DNA of 64,000 nt from positions 310,001-374,000 of the forward strand of contig VWRR01000008.1 of the NCBI GenBank assembly GCA_013995675.1, read 5' to 3'. The translations under genes and the position numbers were made by a program. Position 1 is the first letter of the stretch, and every line of letters begins with the position of its first letter. Shown in pieces: positions 43,904 to 53,939 of this stretch. The notes beneath the pieces were generated by a model that was not told where the DNA came from, searched no databases, and was given only the letters and a program-made list of their open reading frames with translations. The stretch is from Cyanidiococcus yangmingshanensis. Its lineage: Eukaryota; Rhodophyta; Bangiophyceae; Cyanidiales; Cyanidiaceae.

Positions 43904-44532
43904 TCGAAGCGACCATGCGGGTTCGATTGGGTGTTGCAGCTTCTTGTACGAGACGCTGAATCTGCGTCGTTGTTGTTCTTCTGACGTCTATCGGATGGAT
44001 CTGATTCTTTTTTCATGAGTGCAGACACGTCAAGGAGAGCAGGACCTGGTTATGACCCAACCCGCGTCGAGTCCTTACCACTTTCGTGTTCACAGTAGAG
44101 GTCATTGCGCTTGGATGGGCCTCCAGCATATCCACAAAGTGCGAGCGTCGGCTCGATTGTCATTTACGTCTGAGCGTGGACCCAGAGGCTTTATGACCGA
44201 AACGACCACACGAGCGAAAGGTGGCTGTTCTCGAAAACAGTTAGCCCTGGGCATTCGAACCGAACACCCATTATGGCTTTTGCGCAAGCTGGGCCTAGCA
44301 CACTCGCGACCGACATGTCGTTCTTGTACGAACAGCCTCAATCAGGTTCAGATAGGAGCGAGGTTAGGCTTTCAGTTGAACTTGACTTTTAAATAGCCGC
44401 GTATTCGAACTCTCGTGCCAAGACAACGCCAGCGTCAGGGTCGACTGGGGTCTGCAACCCGTTCGCAACAATTCGATCATGGGTACAGGGGGATGCATCT
44501 TGGACTGCACCGATGTGAGCGGCTCAGATCCT
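43904..44532. other. convergent intergenic
   Basis: 629 bp between the 3' ends of GRC3 (+) and the NUMOD3-motif gene (-). A 125-codon plus-strand open frame (44019-44396) has no recognisable content and is not called. Confidence 0.45.
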
Positions 44533-45591
44533 CTACTTGCGAGCGTCAATATCATCACGAATGATCTCTTCACCGGATGCGCTCAAAGTCGCGTCATAGT
44601 CTTGGAGCCAGCGTTTCAGTTCCAGAAACCGTCGACATTTGAAGATGAGCGCTGGTGTCATGACACGGAGCGCTCGATCGCGCCCGCCTCTTTGTGGTGC
44701 ATGGGCCACATCGGCTGCTTCAATATCAGTAGCTCGCGGTCGTCGTCCTGTTTGGACATAAAAACCATCGCTCCAGATTCGCAGGTCTGCAGCCAAAGCC
44801 CTGAACTGACGCGCGAGCCGTTGGTATGCACTCTCTCCGCTTGGGTCCTGAACTGGGTGTGCGGCTTCGGGGAACACTCGCTCTTTGCGTTTCGCCCATT
44901 GACGAAGCATTGTCGTTCGAATGCGTTCTCGGGTCGCTGAAGGGAGCTGTTTACCCTGGTTCCACGCGCGACGCCCTTTGAGCGCTTGTTGAATGCGTGT
45001 CCGAAACGCTGGGTCCTGCCAGCGTTTCGCCATGGCCGCGGCTTGTTTGCCGAGAATCTCTTTGGACTGCCTACTTTGGAGCATGCGAGTGCGAATCACT
45101 GGGTCTGCCCAGCGTGCTCGCATCGTGGCTGCACGAGTGAGGCTCGGTGTCTGTCGCCTCCTCCGTCGTGCTGGACGAGACTCCTGATCACTGCACTCCG
45201 GTGGTGTCGAGTCGGAATTCGTTGGTGCTTCGGCCGACACTGTGATGACTTGATAAGCATCCGATGCTCGCCTCGATAAAGTTTCTTCGGCAAGCTCAAT
45301 CGTCTGTTGGTCTACAGACGGGCGGGCTGCAGTCGTTGCGTCCGTGCCCGATACCTGTCGTTCACTGTCATCGGCGGGACTTGTATGCGCTCCGCTCACA
45401 GTATAGACCAACGAAGAGACGTTTCCGGCGCTCGCACGCAACACGTTCATAAACTGTCCACTTCTTCTGACGTTTCCGAAAGCCAGGCAGGTCCGTCTTG
45501 GGGAACGCTCTCTTCGTTGACACCGGGAAGGCGTCCGCTGCGTGCAGCAGCGCACCGGGCACGGCAGACACCATGCGGGAGGTAAACACAT
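44533..45591 (-). CDS. NUMOD3-motif DNA-binding-like protein
   Basis: 352 residues from the ATG at 45591. An inner ATG at 45450 would remove 47 Arg/Cys-rich residues that could be an organelle transit peptide. The centre holds repeated NUMOD3-like units: MRARWADPVIRTRMLQSRQS, MAKRWQDPAFRTRIQQALKG, and RRAWNQGKQLPSATRERIRT, matching the W-DP--R and G-AWN-GK-LS-ETR-KI patterns. NUMOD3 modules come from homing endonucleases and bind DNA. Plants and algae have organelle-targeted proteins with several such units and no nuclease domain, and this looks like one. No GIY-YIG or HNH catalytic motif is visible. A role in organelle DNA binding or gene regulation is inference. Confidence 0.65.
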   Translation of the reverse strand: MCLPPAWCLPCPVRCCTQRTPSRCQRRERSPRRTCLAFGNVRRSGQFMNVLRASAGNVSSLVYTVSGAHTSPADDSERQVSGTDATTAARPSVDQQTIELAEETLSRRASDAYQVITVSAEAPTNSDSTPPECSDQESRPARRRRRQTPSLTRAATMRARWADPVIRTRMLQSRQSKEILGKQAAAMAKRWQDPAFRTRIQQALKGRRAWNQGKQLPSATRERIRTTMLRQWAKRKERVFPEAAHPVQDPSGESAYQRLARQFRALAADLRIWSDGFYVQTGRRPRATDIEAADVAHAPQRGGRDRALRVMTPALIFKCRRFLELKRWLQDYDATLSASGEEIIRDDIDARK

Positions 45592-46549
45592 AAAAAATCA
45601 GCTCGAACACACCCGACACCCCCCCCCAAGACGACAGAGCTAGCTCCCGCAGCGTAACCGAGCGTTATCTCTATCTGCAAGCACTGCAGAAACCTAGTTT
45701 GGGAATGAGAGAGGCTTCGCTAACGCGAGATCGCCTCATTACGTTCATCGCAATCCGCTGGCTAGGCACGAGGGCGACGTCCCTCGCGTAGACTGGGGAG
45801 GACGCACCCTCCCTCGAGCACACCCCTGTGCCATGGATGGCAATGGCGTCAATGTATGTTGCAACTGAGCACAGTCATACGCATCAGTCGTGCTCAGAGT
45901 ACGTAGCACATCCGTCTTCGATCATTGGATGAGCGCAGGAATCGAACGTTCCCCACTATCGACGAATGCATTCGCGGCGAACATGGCGCAAGGCTCGTAC
46001 CATGCATGCAGCAGGAACGATGTCCTTGGCATCAGCACCCATACAGTTCAGGCTAAGCCATTGACGGCATTTGATGGTCGACATCAAGCGATTCAGATAT
46101 CTATGATACTTGAGGGCTGCAGCGATCGCCGCTCCAGGCGAGGCAAGCGAAACCTGGAGCAACCGACATCTGGATGTCCATCCCTTGATGCGAAAAGATA
46201 TTGATGGGAGCGTCTAATCACTGAGACGTTGGCAGCCGTAGCGCCCTTAGCAACGCACCACGACAGGGCTGATGCTCTCGATCGAGACGCTGCGCACTGT
46301 TTGTTGGCGACGGCATCATCTGGACGAAGCGGGACACGTATGGGGCATCTGGACGAAGCGGGACACGTACGGGGCATCTGGACGAAGCGGCGATACTGCA
46401 GAGATTAGATCATGGCCCACATTGGCTTACAATCTTTCGGATTTCTTAGCTCGCAATGGAAGGTGTTCTAAGGGGTTTCTAGGGTGAAGCGGCTCTCCAT
46501 TAGCTGACATTCAGCTTCATTGATACCTTTTTGGTAACAGATACATAAT
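45592..46549. other. divergent intergenic with repeats
   Basis: Contains the promoters of the NUMOD3-motif gene (-) and EgtD (+). A run of nine C lies at 45619-45627. A CATGCATG palindrome lies at 46001-46008. A 29-bp tandem repeat (listed separately) sits at 46317-46389. No gene is recognised. Confidence 0.45.
46317..46389. repeat. 29-bp tandem repeat, 2.5 copies
   Basis: Units at 46317-46345 and 46346-46374, with a half copy to 46389. The unit begins catctggacgaagcgggaca and ends in gtaYgggg. The two full copies differ at one position (t/c), which indicates recent duplication. It lies about 160-230 bp upstream of the EgtD start codon. Confidence 0.85.
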
Positions 46550-47830
46550 ATGGACGATGATGGTCGAGTTCGATATGAAAAAGTTATACGTTGTGAGCAA
46601 CTTGCCACCGCACCTTTTCGTTTTCAGTACACGGTGTTGCGAGAGGAGTCCTCGCGTCTGGCACACGACGAGCTCGCTGAAGCCGTGCGATCCCAGCTTT
46701 TGGGCGCTAAGCTGAATGAGCGATCTTTACCGTCCCGTTTTTTCTATGATGATACGGGATCAGCGCTGTATGAACGAATCACCCGCACCGAGGACTATTA
46801 TCTGACGCGCTGTGAACGGGAGATTTTTCGCAAACACGGTGATCGAATCTTGGACTTGGCGGCGGGTGTAGCGCCAGGCGCCTTCACAGAACTGCAAAGC
46901 AGGAGCAAACCGAGTGCTATCCACCTTATCGAGTTGGGCGCTGGCGATGGTCACAAGACCGCCTTGTTGCTTCAGCGAGCACTCGAGCGGGGTCTTCGGG
47001 TCACCTATCGACCGATCGATATCAGCGAGCGAGCCATGGTGGCCTGTGCAGAGCATGTCATGGCCATGCTTGGCGATCCAGAGAATGGGTTCCGATGGGC
47101 GCACGGACGCGAGCAAAAGACACAGTTTACGTTTCATGGAGTTGTTGGCGACTTTATGGAGTGCCTGCAATACATACTGCAGGGGCGCAAGGGCCATATC
47201 TCGCCCGGTCTGGCGAGTGGGGCGCCGCCTGCGACTGGCAATGGTGCCGACACGGCGATCGATGCGTCCATAGATGAGCATGCCCGGCACTTGGTCATGT
47301 TCATTGGCTCCTCGATTGGCAACTTTGACTACAACAGCGCGGTGGGTTTCTGTGCCGGGGTGCGTCAACTGCTTCGTCCTGGAAGAGATCTCTTTCTGAT
47401 AGGTTTTGATTTGCGCAAGTCACATGTTGTCATGCAACGCGCGTACAGTGATCGTGAAGGCATCACTGCAGAGTTCAACCGCAATCTTCTCACTCGTTTG
47501 AATCGTGAGCTTGGAGCAAATTTCAATCCTGCAAAGTTTGAGCACTTTGCTCAATTCAATGTGCGTCTTGGTGCCATGGAGAGCTTTCTTGTTGCAACCG
47601 AGCCCATGCGAATTGTCTTCCAGCATCTCGATAAGGAGAGCGATTCGTCTGCAGTAGAGTGCAAGCCGGTGCTGGAGTTGCGCGCCTGGGAATCCATCCA
47701 CACGGAGTACAGCTGGAAGTATACGATGGAGGAGATCACCGAACTGATGCGAAAAGCTGGATTTGCTGACATCTTGGCGAGTTTCTTCGACCCTAGAAAC
47801 TGGTTCGTTGACAGTGTCTTTAGACCTTAG
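46550..47830 (+). CDS. egtD: EgtD-type histidine N-alpha-methyltransferase
   Basis: 426 residues, intact, ATG start. EgtD trimethylates histidine with S-adenosylmethionine to hercynine, the first step to the thiol antioxidant ergothioneine. Family blocks seen are SLPSRFFYDDTGSALYERIT, TEDYYLTRCEREIF, LIELGAGDGHKTALLL (SAM motif I), MFIGSSIGNFDYNSAVGFC, RDLFLIGFDLRKS and the C-terminal YSWKYTMEEITELMRKAGF. An insert of about 30 residues (KGHISPGLASGAPPATGNGA) splits the domain. There is no fused EgtB/sulfatase-type domain as in fungal Egt1, so the sulfur-transfer step would need another gene elsewhere. A close relative with different specificity cannot be excluded without checking the histidine-binding residues. 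Confidence 0.88.
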   Translation: MDDDGRVRYEKVIRCEQLATAPFRFQYTVLREESSRLAHDELAEAVRSQLLGAKLNERSLPSRFFYDDTGSALYERITRTEDYYLTRCEREIFRKHGDRILDLAAGVAPGAFTELQSRSKPSAIHLIELGAGDGHKTALLLQRALERGLRVTYRPIDISERAMVACAEHVMAMLGDPENGFRWAHGREQKTQFTFHGVVGDFMECLQYILQGRKGHISPGLASGAPPATGNGADTAIDASIDEHARHLVMFIGSSIGNFDYNSAVGFCAGVRQLLRPGRDLFLIGFDLRKSHVVMQRAYSDREGITAEFNRNLLTRLNRELGANFNPAKFEHFAQFNVRLGAMESFLVATEPMRIVFQHLDKESDSSAVECKPVLELRAWESIHTEYSWKYTMEEITELMRKAGFADILASFFDPRNWFVDSVFRP

Positions 47831-49251
47831 ACGAATCAGAGAACGCCATTCCTCGAACAAGTTCATCGAACTGCTTAGGATATAATCATAGACGGGCAGA
47901 CGAGTATGCCGGAATGTATCGATCCGGGGCGATGCTCCAAGTGACAGCGAGCACGGAGCGGACGGGGACACACAACCGTCACCCTAGCTTGAGCGCAGCG
48001 ATGCGTAGGACTGTCGTGTTCGCATCTGTGTAGGCATATACTGATTTTTTGCTGTTAGGATATTTAGATTTTTGGTCAAGACTTGTTCATCACAGGCGTA
48101 ATCCTGGAGCCATTCCACGGGGCCAAATTCGGCCTCTGACTTGAACATCGTTTGAAAAGCACTAGTATACCCATAGAACCGACTGGATTTGAATCAATGC
48201 TTGGCAGCGGGCAAGAGCATTTTGACAAGGATGATCTAAAGAGAATCCTGCTGCGAGAAAGCTTACCGAACGCCGGATGATGATCAGGGTCCACGACAGC
48301 GCAAACCATTCGTGGATGATGATCGACTCGCTATCGCCATCATGCCGACACCAAGAGAAACGGGTGATGATTGCAGGATAGCGCCCTCCATCTGAACGGC
48401 CTAAAAACATGTCATCACGCTGCGGAATCTATTCGACGCATCGTAAAACCGAAGTGCATTCAAGAGGTCGGGCCTCCCACTTGACGCTTTCTTGTGGGTT
48501 TCGGAGACGTACACGGCTTTAAGGATGCGATCGACCTGAAAAGTTCCATGAAGCAGGATGTGCTGCCTTTTATCCGGTTGTGCATGGCCTATCGCTGGCC
48601 GTGAGCAGTGCAACACAGACCTGAGTATGTGTCTTCGGGTTTGTTCCGGGCCAAAAACAAATCCCCAAGAAGCGATCGGTCCGGCGCCTCTGTCGAGCAG
48701 CGTCCAATCCATTGATGCGGATTCGAAACGAAACATCCCAAGGTGCTTGTCATGTCGAGGGGCCACAACGCTCGCCGAGCTTGGAAGGGCTTACCAACAA
48801 GCGTTGGCAACTGGATTCCTGGCACCAAGCGCTGTCCTTGTCTTGATCTCGAAGCAGTTTTCGCAACTCGATTCGACAGGGCCGACACGAGGACCATCCG
48901 GGTCGTCCTGAATCATCTGCAAGTCCCACGAACGTCGCGATTCGTTTGCGCTTGCCTCTGAAACAAATGGGAAACTCAGTCAAGCTCGATCGACGAGCGC
49001 TTGTCGAACGTACTCGCCCATGCAGAGCGCACTTTTTCACGACGCAGTTCCGGGTGCATCGCCGTCCGAGGGCTGCGTTCAGCCATCGTTTTCGAGACTG
49101 CCAACGAACGCAACGACCCATGGCATGCGATCTCCACGATCGAATGATGCTCCGACACGACACCGTACCAGATCGATGACGTGTACGCTCCCGCAGGGAG
49201 GTGTGGCTTTCCGGTCGCCTACGCCCAACCGCTGCTCAGCGACCGATTGTT
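47831..49251. other. 1.4 kb convergent intergenic, possibly decayed coding
   Basis: Lies between EgtD (+) and SDS22 (-). Several minus-strand fragments (48401-48766, 48750-49163, and around 48080-48170, where one frame reads FGPVEWLQDYACDEQVL) look mildly protein-like but change frame and have no recognisable family. This is either a broken gene or chance. It is not called. Confidence 0.3.
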
Positions 49252-50382
49252 CTAACGCTCACGATCCCGAATGGCTTCACAGTGTTCCGAGTCGGAAAGG
49301 GAGCGCGTCTCCTCTGTAACCGGGTCGGCGTCGAGTTGCGTGAGCATCGGCAGGATACTGACCACAACAGCGCGATACCATTCTTGTCCGTGTTCGCGCG
49401 TCAACCAATCCGCGACAGGATTTCCCTCCAAGTAAAGCGTTCGCAGCTGCGAGTGTCCGGAAAGTTTGTAGACTTGATCGAGTGTTTCCACAAGATTCCC
49501 ATTGAGCCACAATTCCTCCAGGTTTTTGAGCTCCTCCAGAAAATGATCCAGTTGAACGATGCGATTGCAGCCCAGGTCGAGCAGCTTGAGCTTTGCAAGC
49601 GTCTCAACACCGGCCAGGCTCGAAATACCGTTATGGCTGAGATAGAGCTCCTCGAGCGCATCGGCAGAAGGCTCAAAGCCAGATCCTATTTCCAACAAAT
49701 GATTGCTCTGCACTGAGACTCGCCTCAGTCGATGCATTCCGCGCAGAAGCGGAACTTGACGAATCTTATTCCGACCAAGCCAGAGCTCTTCCAGAGAGGC
49801 CCCGACTTGCTCTATGTTCTCCCCTATGGCCGCAATCCGATTTGATCCTAGCTCCAGAAGCTTTAATTGAGGAAGGTTTTCGGCCCGAAGCCCGGCAATC
49901 TCCCTTATACGATTCTGGACGAGATAGAGCTCCTCAAGCGCTGGCAAGGCAAAACGCGAGAGACTTTCCATGCTGCGAATCCGATTGAACGACAAGTCTA
50001 AACGTTTCAGCTTGCTCTTGTTTTCGAGATCATTCAATTCTTGCACATGATTCAAATACAGATCGATTTCTTCCAGCTCGGTTAGCGTTTCAAGGCCGCT
50101 GATCTTCGCGATCGCGTTCTGCCGAAGGACCAACCGACGCAGTGACGTACAACCTTCCAGGTTCTGAATCCGCGTGATCCTGCTATTGGTTGCATCAAAC
50201 TCGAGAAAAGGATGACTGAAAGCAGCGTCGATTCCACACGGAAGTCGATACGTCTCCCCTATCTCGCCAAGTACGCTATAGGAGACGTCAATAACCCCGT
50301 CTTCGTCTGGGCGCAGAAGCGGCCTCTCCATCGATAACAGCTTCTTGAAACCCAAATCGGTCCAATGAAGACAATTTTTCAT
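49252..50382 (-). CDS. SDS22: SDS22-type leucine-rich protein phosphatase 1 regulator
   Basis: 376 residues from the ATG at 50382, a normal SDS22 length. After a short N-terminus there are about ten to eleven 22-residue leucine-rich repeats of the SDS22 type. Examples are LEEIDLYLNHVQELNDLENK, LKRLDLSFNRIRSMESLSRF, LKLLDLGCNRIVQLDHFLEE and LEELWLNGNLVETLDQVYKL. The cap is LRTLYLEGNPVADW, with WYRAVVVSILPMLTQLDADP, the typical LRR cap of this family. SDS22 binds the catalytic subunit of protein phosphatase 1 and helps its maturation and mitotic function. A later ATG (50331) is also possible. The gene is divergent from the acetyl-CoA transporter. Confidence 0.87.
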   Translation of the reverse strand: MKNCLHWTDLGFKKLLSMERPLLRPDEDGVIDVSYSVLGEIGETYRLPCGIDAAFSHPFLEFDATNSRITRIQNLEGCTSLRRLVLRQNAIAKISGLETLTELEEIDLYLNHVQELNDLENKSKLKRLDLSFNRIRSMESLSRFALPALEELYLVQNRIREIAGLRAENLPQLKLLELGSNRIAAIGENIEQVGASLEELWLGRNKIRQVPLLRGMHRLRRVSVQSNHLLEIGSGFEPSADALEELYLSHNGISSLAGVETLAKLKLLDLGCNRIVQLDHFLEELKNLEELWLNGNLVETLDQVYKLSGHSQLRTLYLEGNPVADWLTREHGQEWYRAVVVSILPMLTQLDADPVTEETRSLSDSEHCEAIRDRER

Positions 50383-50762
50383 GGATAGGAAGCAGCCATC
50401 GGACGACTGGTGACGAGTCACCTGCTCCTCTTCTGGCTGCGCAAAAACAGAACGCGCAAAACTTGTCGAACGTGCCGGGACACCGAAACGCTCGCGACCG
50501 CAACGCCAACCCTAATGGCCGACATTGCCCTATTCCAGCTCGAAACGACACTTGTTCTTTGGTTGCGTCTGTCTTCACGACAAGAGGAAGCGTTGACTTT
50601 CGGGAAACGGGCGCCGATCGTGCTGGTGTTACGATGAGGAGCCTTTGTACTCCCCAAACCTACAGTTGAAACGAGCTCGATCTGGCTCGCAACAGCACTG
50701 TGTCGGTTGCTGCTGATCGCGCGACCACTGCTGTCGCTACGAATTTTGTTCCGTTGGGCCGA
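50383..50762. promoter_or_regulatory. shared divergent promoter region, SDS22 / SLC33A1
   Basis: 380 bp between the start codons of SDS22 (-) and the acetyl-CoA transporter (+). It must hold both promoters and 5' leaders. No defined element is recognised. The plus-strand frame of the transporter is open back to 50700, but without an ATG. Confidence 0.4.
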
Positions 50763-52286
50763 ATGGCAGCCAACCGCAGAAGAGGTGCCAGCAAGAAGAG
50801 GGACCTGGTTGACTGTTTGGAAAACGACGAGCAGACGAGCAACAAGCCGCTTGTTCCTGACTCTCGCGCCAAGGTGCGGAGACGTTTCCGCTTGCGACCA
50901 TGGTCGCTCACAGACTGGCGCTCGGGACTCTACGCTCGAGTGCTTCTGCTCATCGTGCTTTACTTGCTCCAGGGCGTTCCTATGGGTCTGACTTTTGGGT
51001 CACTACCTTTTCTGCTACAGACCAGATCTTCATATGCAAAACTCGGGGTATTTTCCTCCGCGTCGTATCCGTACTCTCTGAAACTGCTATGGTCGCCAGT
51101 GGTTGACGCGGTTTACGTTGCGCGTATCGGTCGCCGCAAGTCCTGGATTGTGCCGGTACAACTGATCATCGGACTCACTATGGTATTTCTGGCAGGTTCA
51201 GTCGAGCAATGGGTTGACAGCGCCCGAGTGATTCCGATCACCCTTTTCTGCTTTGGGCTGGTGTTCCTCGCCGCGACCCAGGATATTGCTGTTGATGGCT
51301 GGGCATTAACCCTTCTGGGAGATGCTCAATCTGGATATGCATCAACCTGCCAGTCGCTAGGTCTGAGTCTGGGCTACTTTTCGAGCTTTACGGTATTCCT
51401 TGCGTTGAATAATGCAGAGTTCTGCTCACGATGGCTGCACCAGCCTGCTGCTGTCGTTAGCTTGGCTTCTTTCCTGCGGATCATGGGGTCGTCTTTCCTT
51501 GCGTTTACGTTTATTTTAGCATTCTTTGTGAAGGAAAATGATATAACGAACCAGCGTGCAAACCCTGGGGATCGTGAGCGAGCGCCAACCACTGTTGTTG
51601 CTGCTTATCGCGCACTCTGGTGCATCGTGAAGAAACGTCCAATACAGCGTTTGGTTCTGTTTCTCGTGCTGAGCAAGTTTCCTTTCTCTGCACATGATCA
51701 TATTTCGTCTCTGCAGCTTGTACGGCGGGGTTTTCCACGACAACAGTTAGCCTTCATGGCTGTCCTGCAGTGGCCGTTCGATATGATCGGGGCGATCGTC
51801 GCGGGCCGCTACGCCAGGTCATCTCGTAGTCTCAGAGATAGCCTATGGCAGTTGGGTTTCTTCTTGCGACTCCTTCTGGCTATCTTCACTCCGATGTTCA
51901 TTCATTTGATGTTTCCGTATGGAAACGGCGCACTTCCAGCCTGGTTATTTGTTCTGGTGTTCATCATCAGTGTCCTGTATCAGCTTGCCAGCGACGGGCT
52001 CATGTTTGTGTCTACATCTTCTTTTTGTGCTCGGATCAGTGATAAGCACTTTGGTGGCACCTATCTGACGCTTCTGAATACCGCGTCAAATCTGGGCGGC
52101 ACCTGGGCGACACCTCTCGTTTTCGCTGCTGCGCATCGTTTTGGATATATTGGCGTCGCCTTGTGCCTGCCGCTGGTCGGTCTCATTGTGTTCTTTATGC
52201 TGCTGCGGCCGACACTCATCTACCTGGAACGAGTACCTGCATCCGAGTGGCTCCTTGCGACGGAGCAAATACCCTCAAAAGAATGA
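50763..52286 (+). CDS. SLC33A1: acetyl-CoA transporter, SLC33A1/AT-1 type
   Basis: 507 residues from the ATG at 50763, intact, with about 11-12 membrane helices. A basic cytosolic N-terminus of about 55 residues leads to LLLIVLYLLQGVPMGLTFGS and LPFLLQTRSSYAKLGVFS. YPYSLKLLWSPVVDAVYVAR and RRKSWIVPVQLIIG follow. The family block LVFLAATQDIAVDGWALTLL follows, and later LTLLNTASNLGGTWATPLVF. These are conserved in eukaryotic AT-1 and in bacterial AmpG-like relatives of the same superfamily. Eukaryotic AT-1 imports cytosolic acetyl-CoA into the ER lumen for protein and glycan acetylation. The next gene downstream, on the same strand, makes acetyl-CoA carboxylase. Confidence 0.88.
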   Translation: MAANRRRGASKKRDLVDCLENDEQTSNKPLVPDSRAKVRRRFRLRPWSLTDWRSGLYARVLLLIVLYLLQGVPMGLTFGSLPFLLQTRSSYAKLGVFSSASYPYSLKLLWSPVVDAVYVARIGRRKSWIVPVQLIIGLTMVFLAGSVEQWVDSARVIPITLFCFGLVFLAATQDIAVDGWALTLLGDAQSGYASTCQSLGLSLGYFSSFTVFLALNNAEFCSRWLHQPAAVVSLASFLRIMGSSFLAFTFILAFFVKENDITNQRANPGDRERAPTTVVAAYRALWCIVKKRPIQRLVLFLVLSKFPFSAHDHISSLQLVRRGFPRQQLAFMAVLQWPFDMIGAIVAGRYARSSRSLRDSLWQLGFFLRLLLAIFTPMFIHLMFPYGNGALPAWLFVLVFIISVLYQLASDGLMFVSTSSFCARISDKHFGGTYLTLLNTASNLGGTWATPLVFAAAHRFGYIGVALCLPLVGLIVFFMLLRPTLIYLERVPASEWLLATEQIPSKE

Positions 52287-53939
52287 ATGCCTGGCTTAGA
52301 GAGGCCAAAACGGATGTGATCTACATCTGGGCGTGGTCCCGTTATGTTTCAACATCCGACAAGCTTGCGATCGCTGAGCGACACGACTCTTGAGCGATTT
52401 CGGAGGCGTCAAGTATCAGCATGTATTCGCGACCAGTTAGGAGGCCCACACGGAATCGCGGCATCCTTCATCCCGTACAAAGCCGAATCGGATTCTTGGA
52501 CGATACTGGCTTGTTCGGAAAAGCACCCCGATTCAATGCTGCTGTTCAGATGAGGTCTCGTTGGCCTCTGTCTGCACGGCAATGAACGGTCTCGATGCCG
52601 CTCACTTTCGACGAGGACTGGGCTGCAAACATGAGCTGGATTGGAAACCGGCTATTCGTATTCAAATCCTCAAGTAAAACACTTGTACTCTGTAATGAAA
52701 ACATCCTTCCAGACACGTAGCGTTGCCAGTACTAGCGTCATCTCTCGAGCGAGTGGCGCACAACCTTCAACCGAAGTAATCAAACTCGGCCTCGTATCGA
52801 CACCGTTGGCCTCAATAATCAGTACGTTGGCCGTCGTGATGTTCCCTTCAGCGTTCGTGTTCCGTCAATCAACGCGATTCACGCGCAAAACGCATACTGG
52901 TGGATCTCACATCTTTTCCGGGCCCTGAACCATTGTCTCCGACTCATTCGCTACCTCTGGATGCACCTCTAAGTAGAATAACACCGTCGTTTCAGGAACA
53001 TGCTACTCCAGTGCCCTATTCAGCCAGACACAACCATGCTCGAGGAAAACAAAACACAAAACTAGGACCAAGAGAATCACTTGCAATCAGAATCATTGGA
53101 TTCGGACAGAAACTCAGTAGACAGGTAGCCAGGCAGGCAACCATCACCCCAGTGAACAGCTTCCGCCCTATCCATCTCGAAAAGAATGCATGCCCGATCC
53201 GAATACCCCTGATATCGATCCTATCGCTGGTGGATTTGCGAAAGCACCTGCGGCTTAACGTGAGGATGATGCACACACAGCGTGCAGACCACCGCGCTTC
53301 CAGTGACACGCATCAGCACGCAGACAGCCGACGCATCCCTGAAATCACCGCTAGACCCGATCGCTCTGAGAATACCTCTCCAGAGAACAAGCGAATTCCT
53401 TCGCAATTTCCATCACCTGGACCGAGTCCAATCAAACCCATGTCTATGCCATACATGATCTATACGTCTCTGTATCTGCACCATCTCGATGACCGACATG
53501 GACGATTCATCCACAACGATTCCCCGAATGGATCGATCATCCAGATCGGAGACGCGACCAGCGATGAGGTCGTCGTCGTCGTCGCCGATCCGCCTCCATT
53601 GGCCGACAGGCGACTGGCGCGCCTAGGCAGGCTTTTGGGACTGCCACGGCTTGGCTGGGGTCAGGTCGTATCTGTCCAGCTGACGCTTTGCGAGCCTGCC
53701 GACACGCCATATCGTGGTCGGTGACGTGCTGGTATCCGTTAGCAAGAGCTGATAAGGTGCTTGTCGTCGACACTGGTTTGCGCGTGCGTCTAACGAAAGA
53801 CAGCGGCCGAGGAGTGTTTTGGCTGGCGGGTCGCTGTTATTGTTCTTGTCGTTTCAGTCTCGGTAGGTGTGTGCGCGTGTGGGTGTGCTCCGCCTATCTC
53901 AATAGTTTCTCGAACAGCTTGGTTACTGCAGCTGGCGGT
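52287..53939. other. 1.65 kb upstream of acetyl-CoA carboxylase, one doubtful frame
   Basis: Separates the acetyl-CoA transporter from acetyl-CoA carboxylase, both plus strand. A 274-codon open frame (52900-53724) begins at GTG, has no domain, and is rich in Pro, Ser, Arg and His. I do not support it as a gene. It could be a long 5' region of the carboxylase gene. A short GTC triplet run lies at about 53569-53583. Confidence 0.35.

Noticed and set aside
52900-53724. 274-codon plus-strand gene
   Set aside because: It starts with GTG and has no domain and a skewed Pro/Ser/Arg/His composition. The length alone is not enough.
53688-53939. N-terminal extension of acetyl-CoA carboxylase
   Set aside because: The extra codons begin at a TTG, have no homology and are Cys/Arg-rich. 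The ATG at 53940 gives a normal start just before the biotin carboxylase domain.
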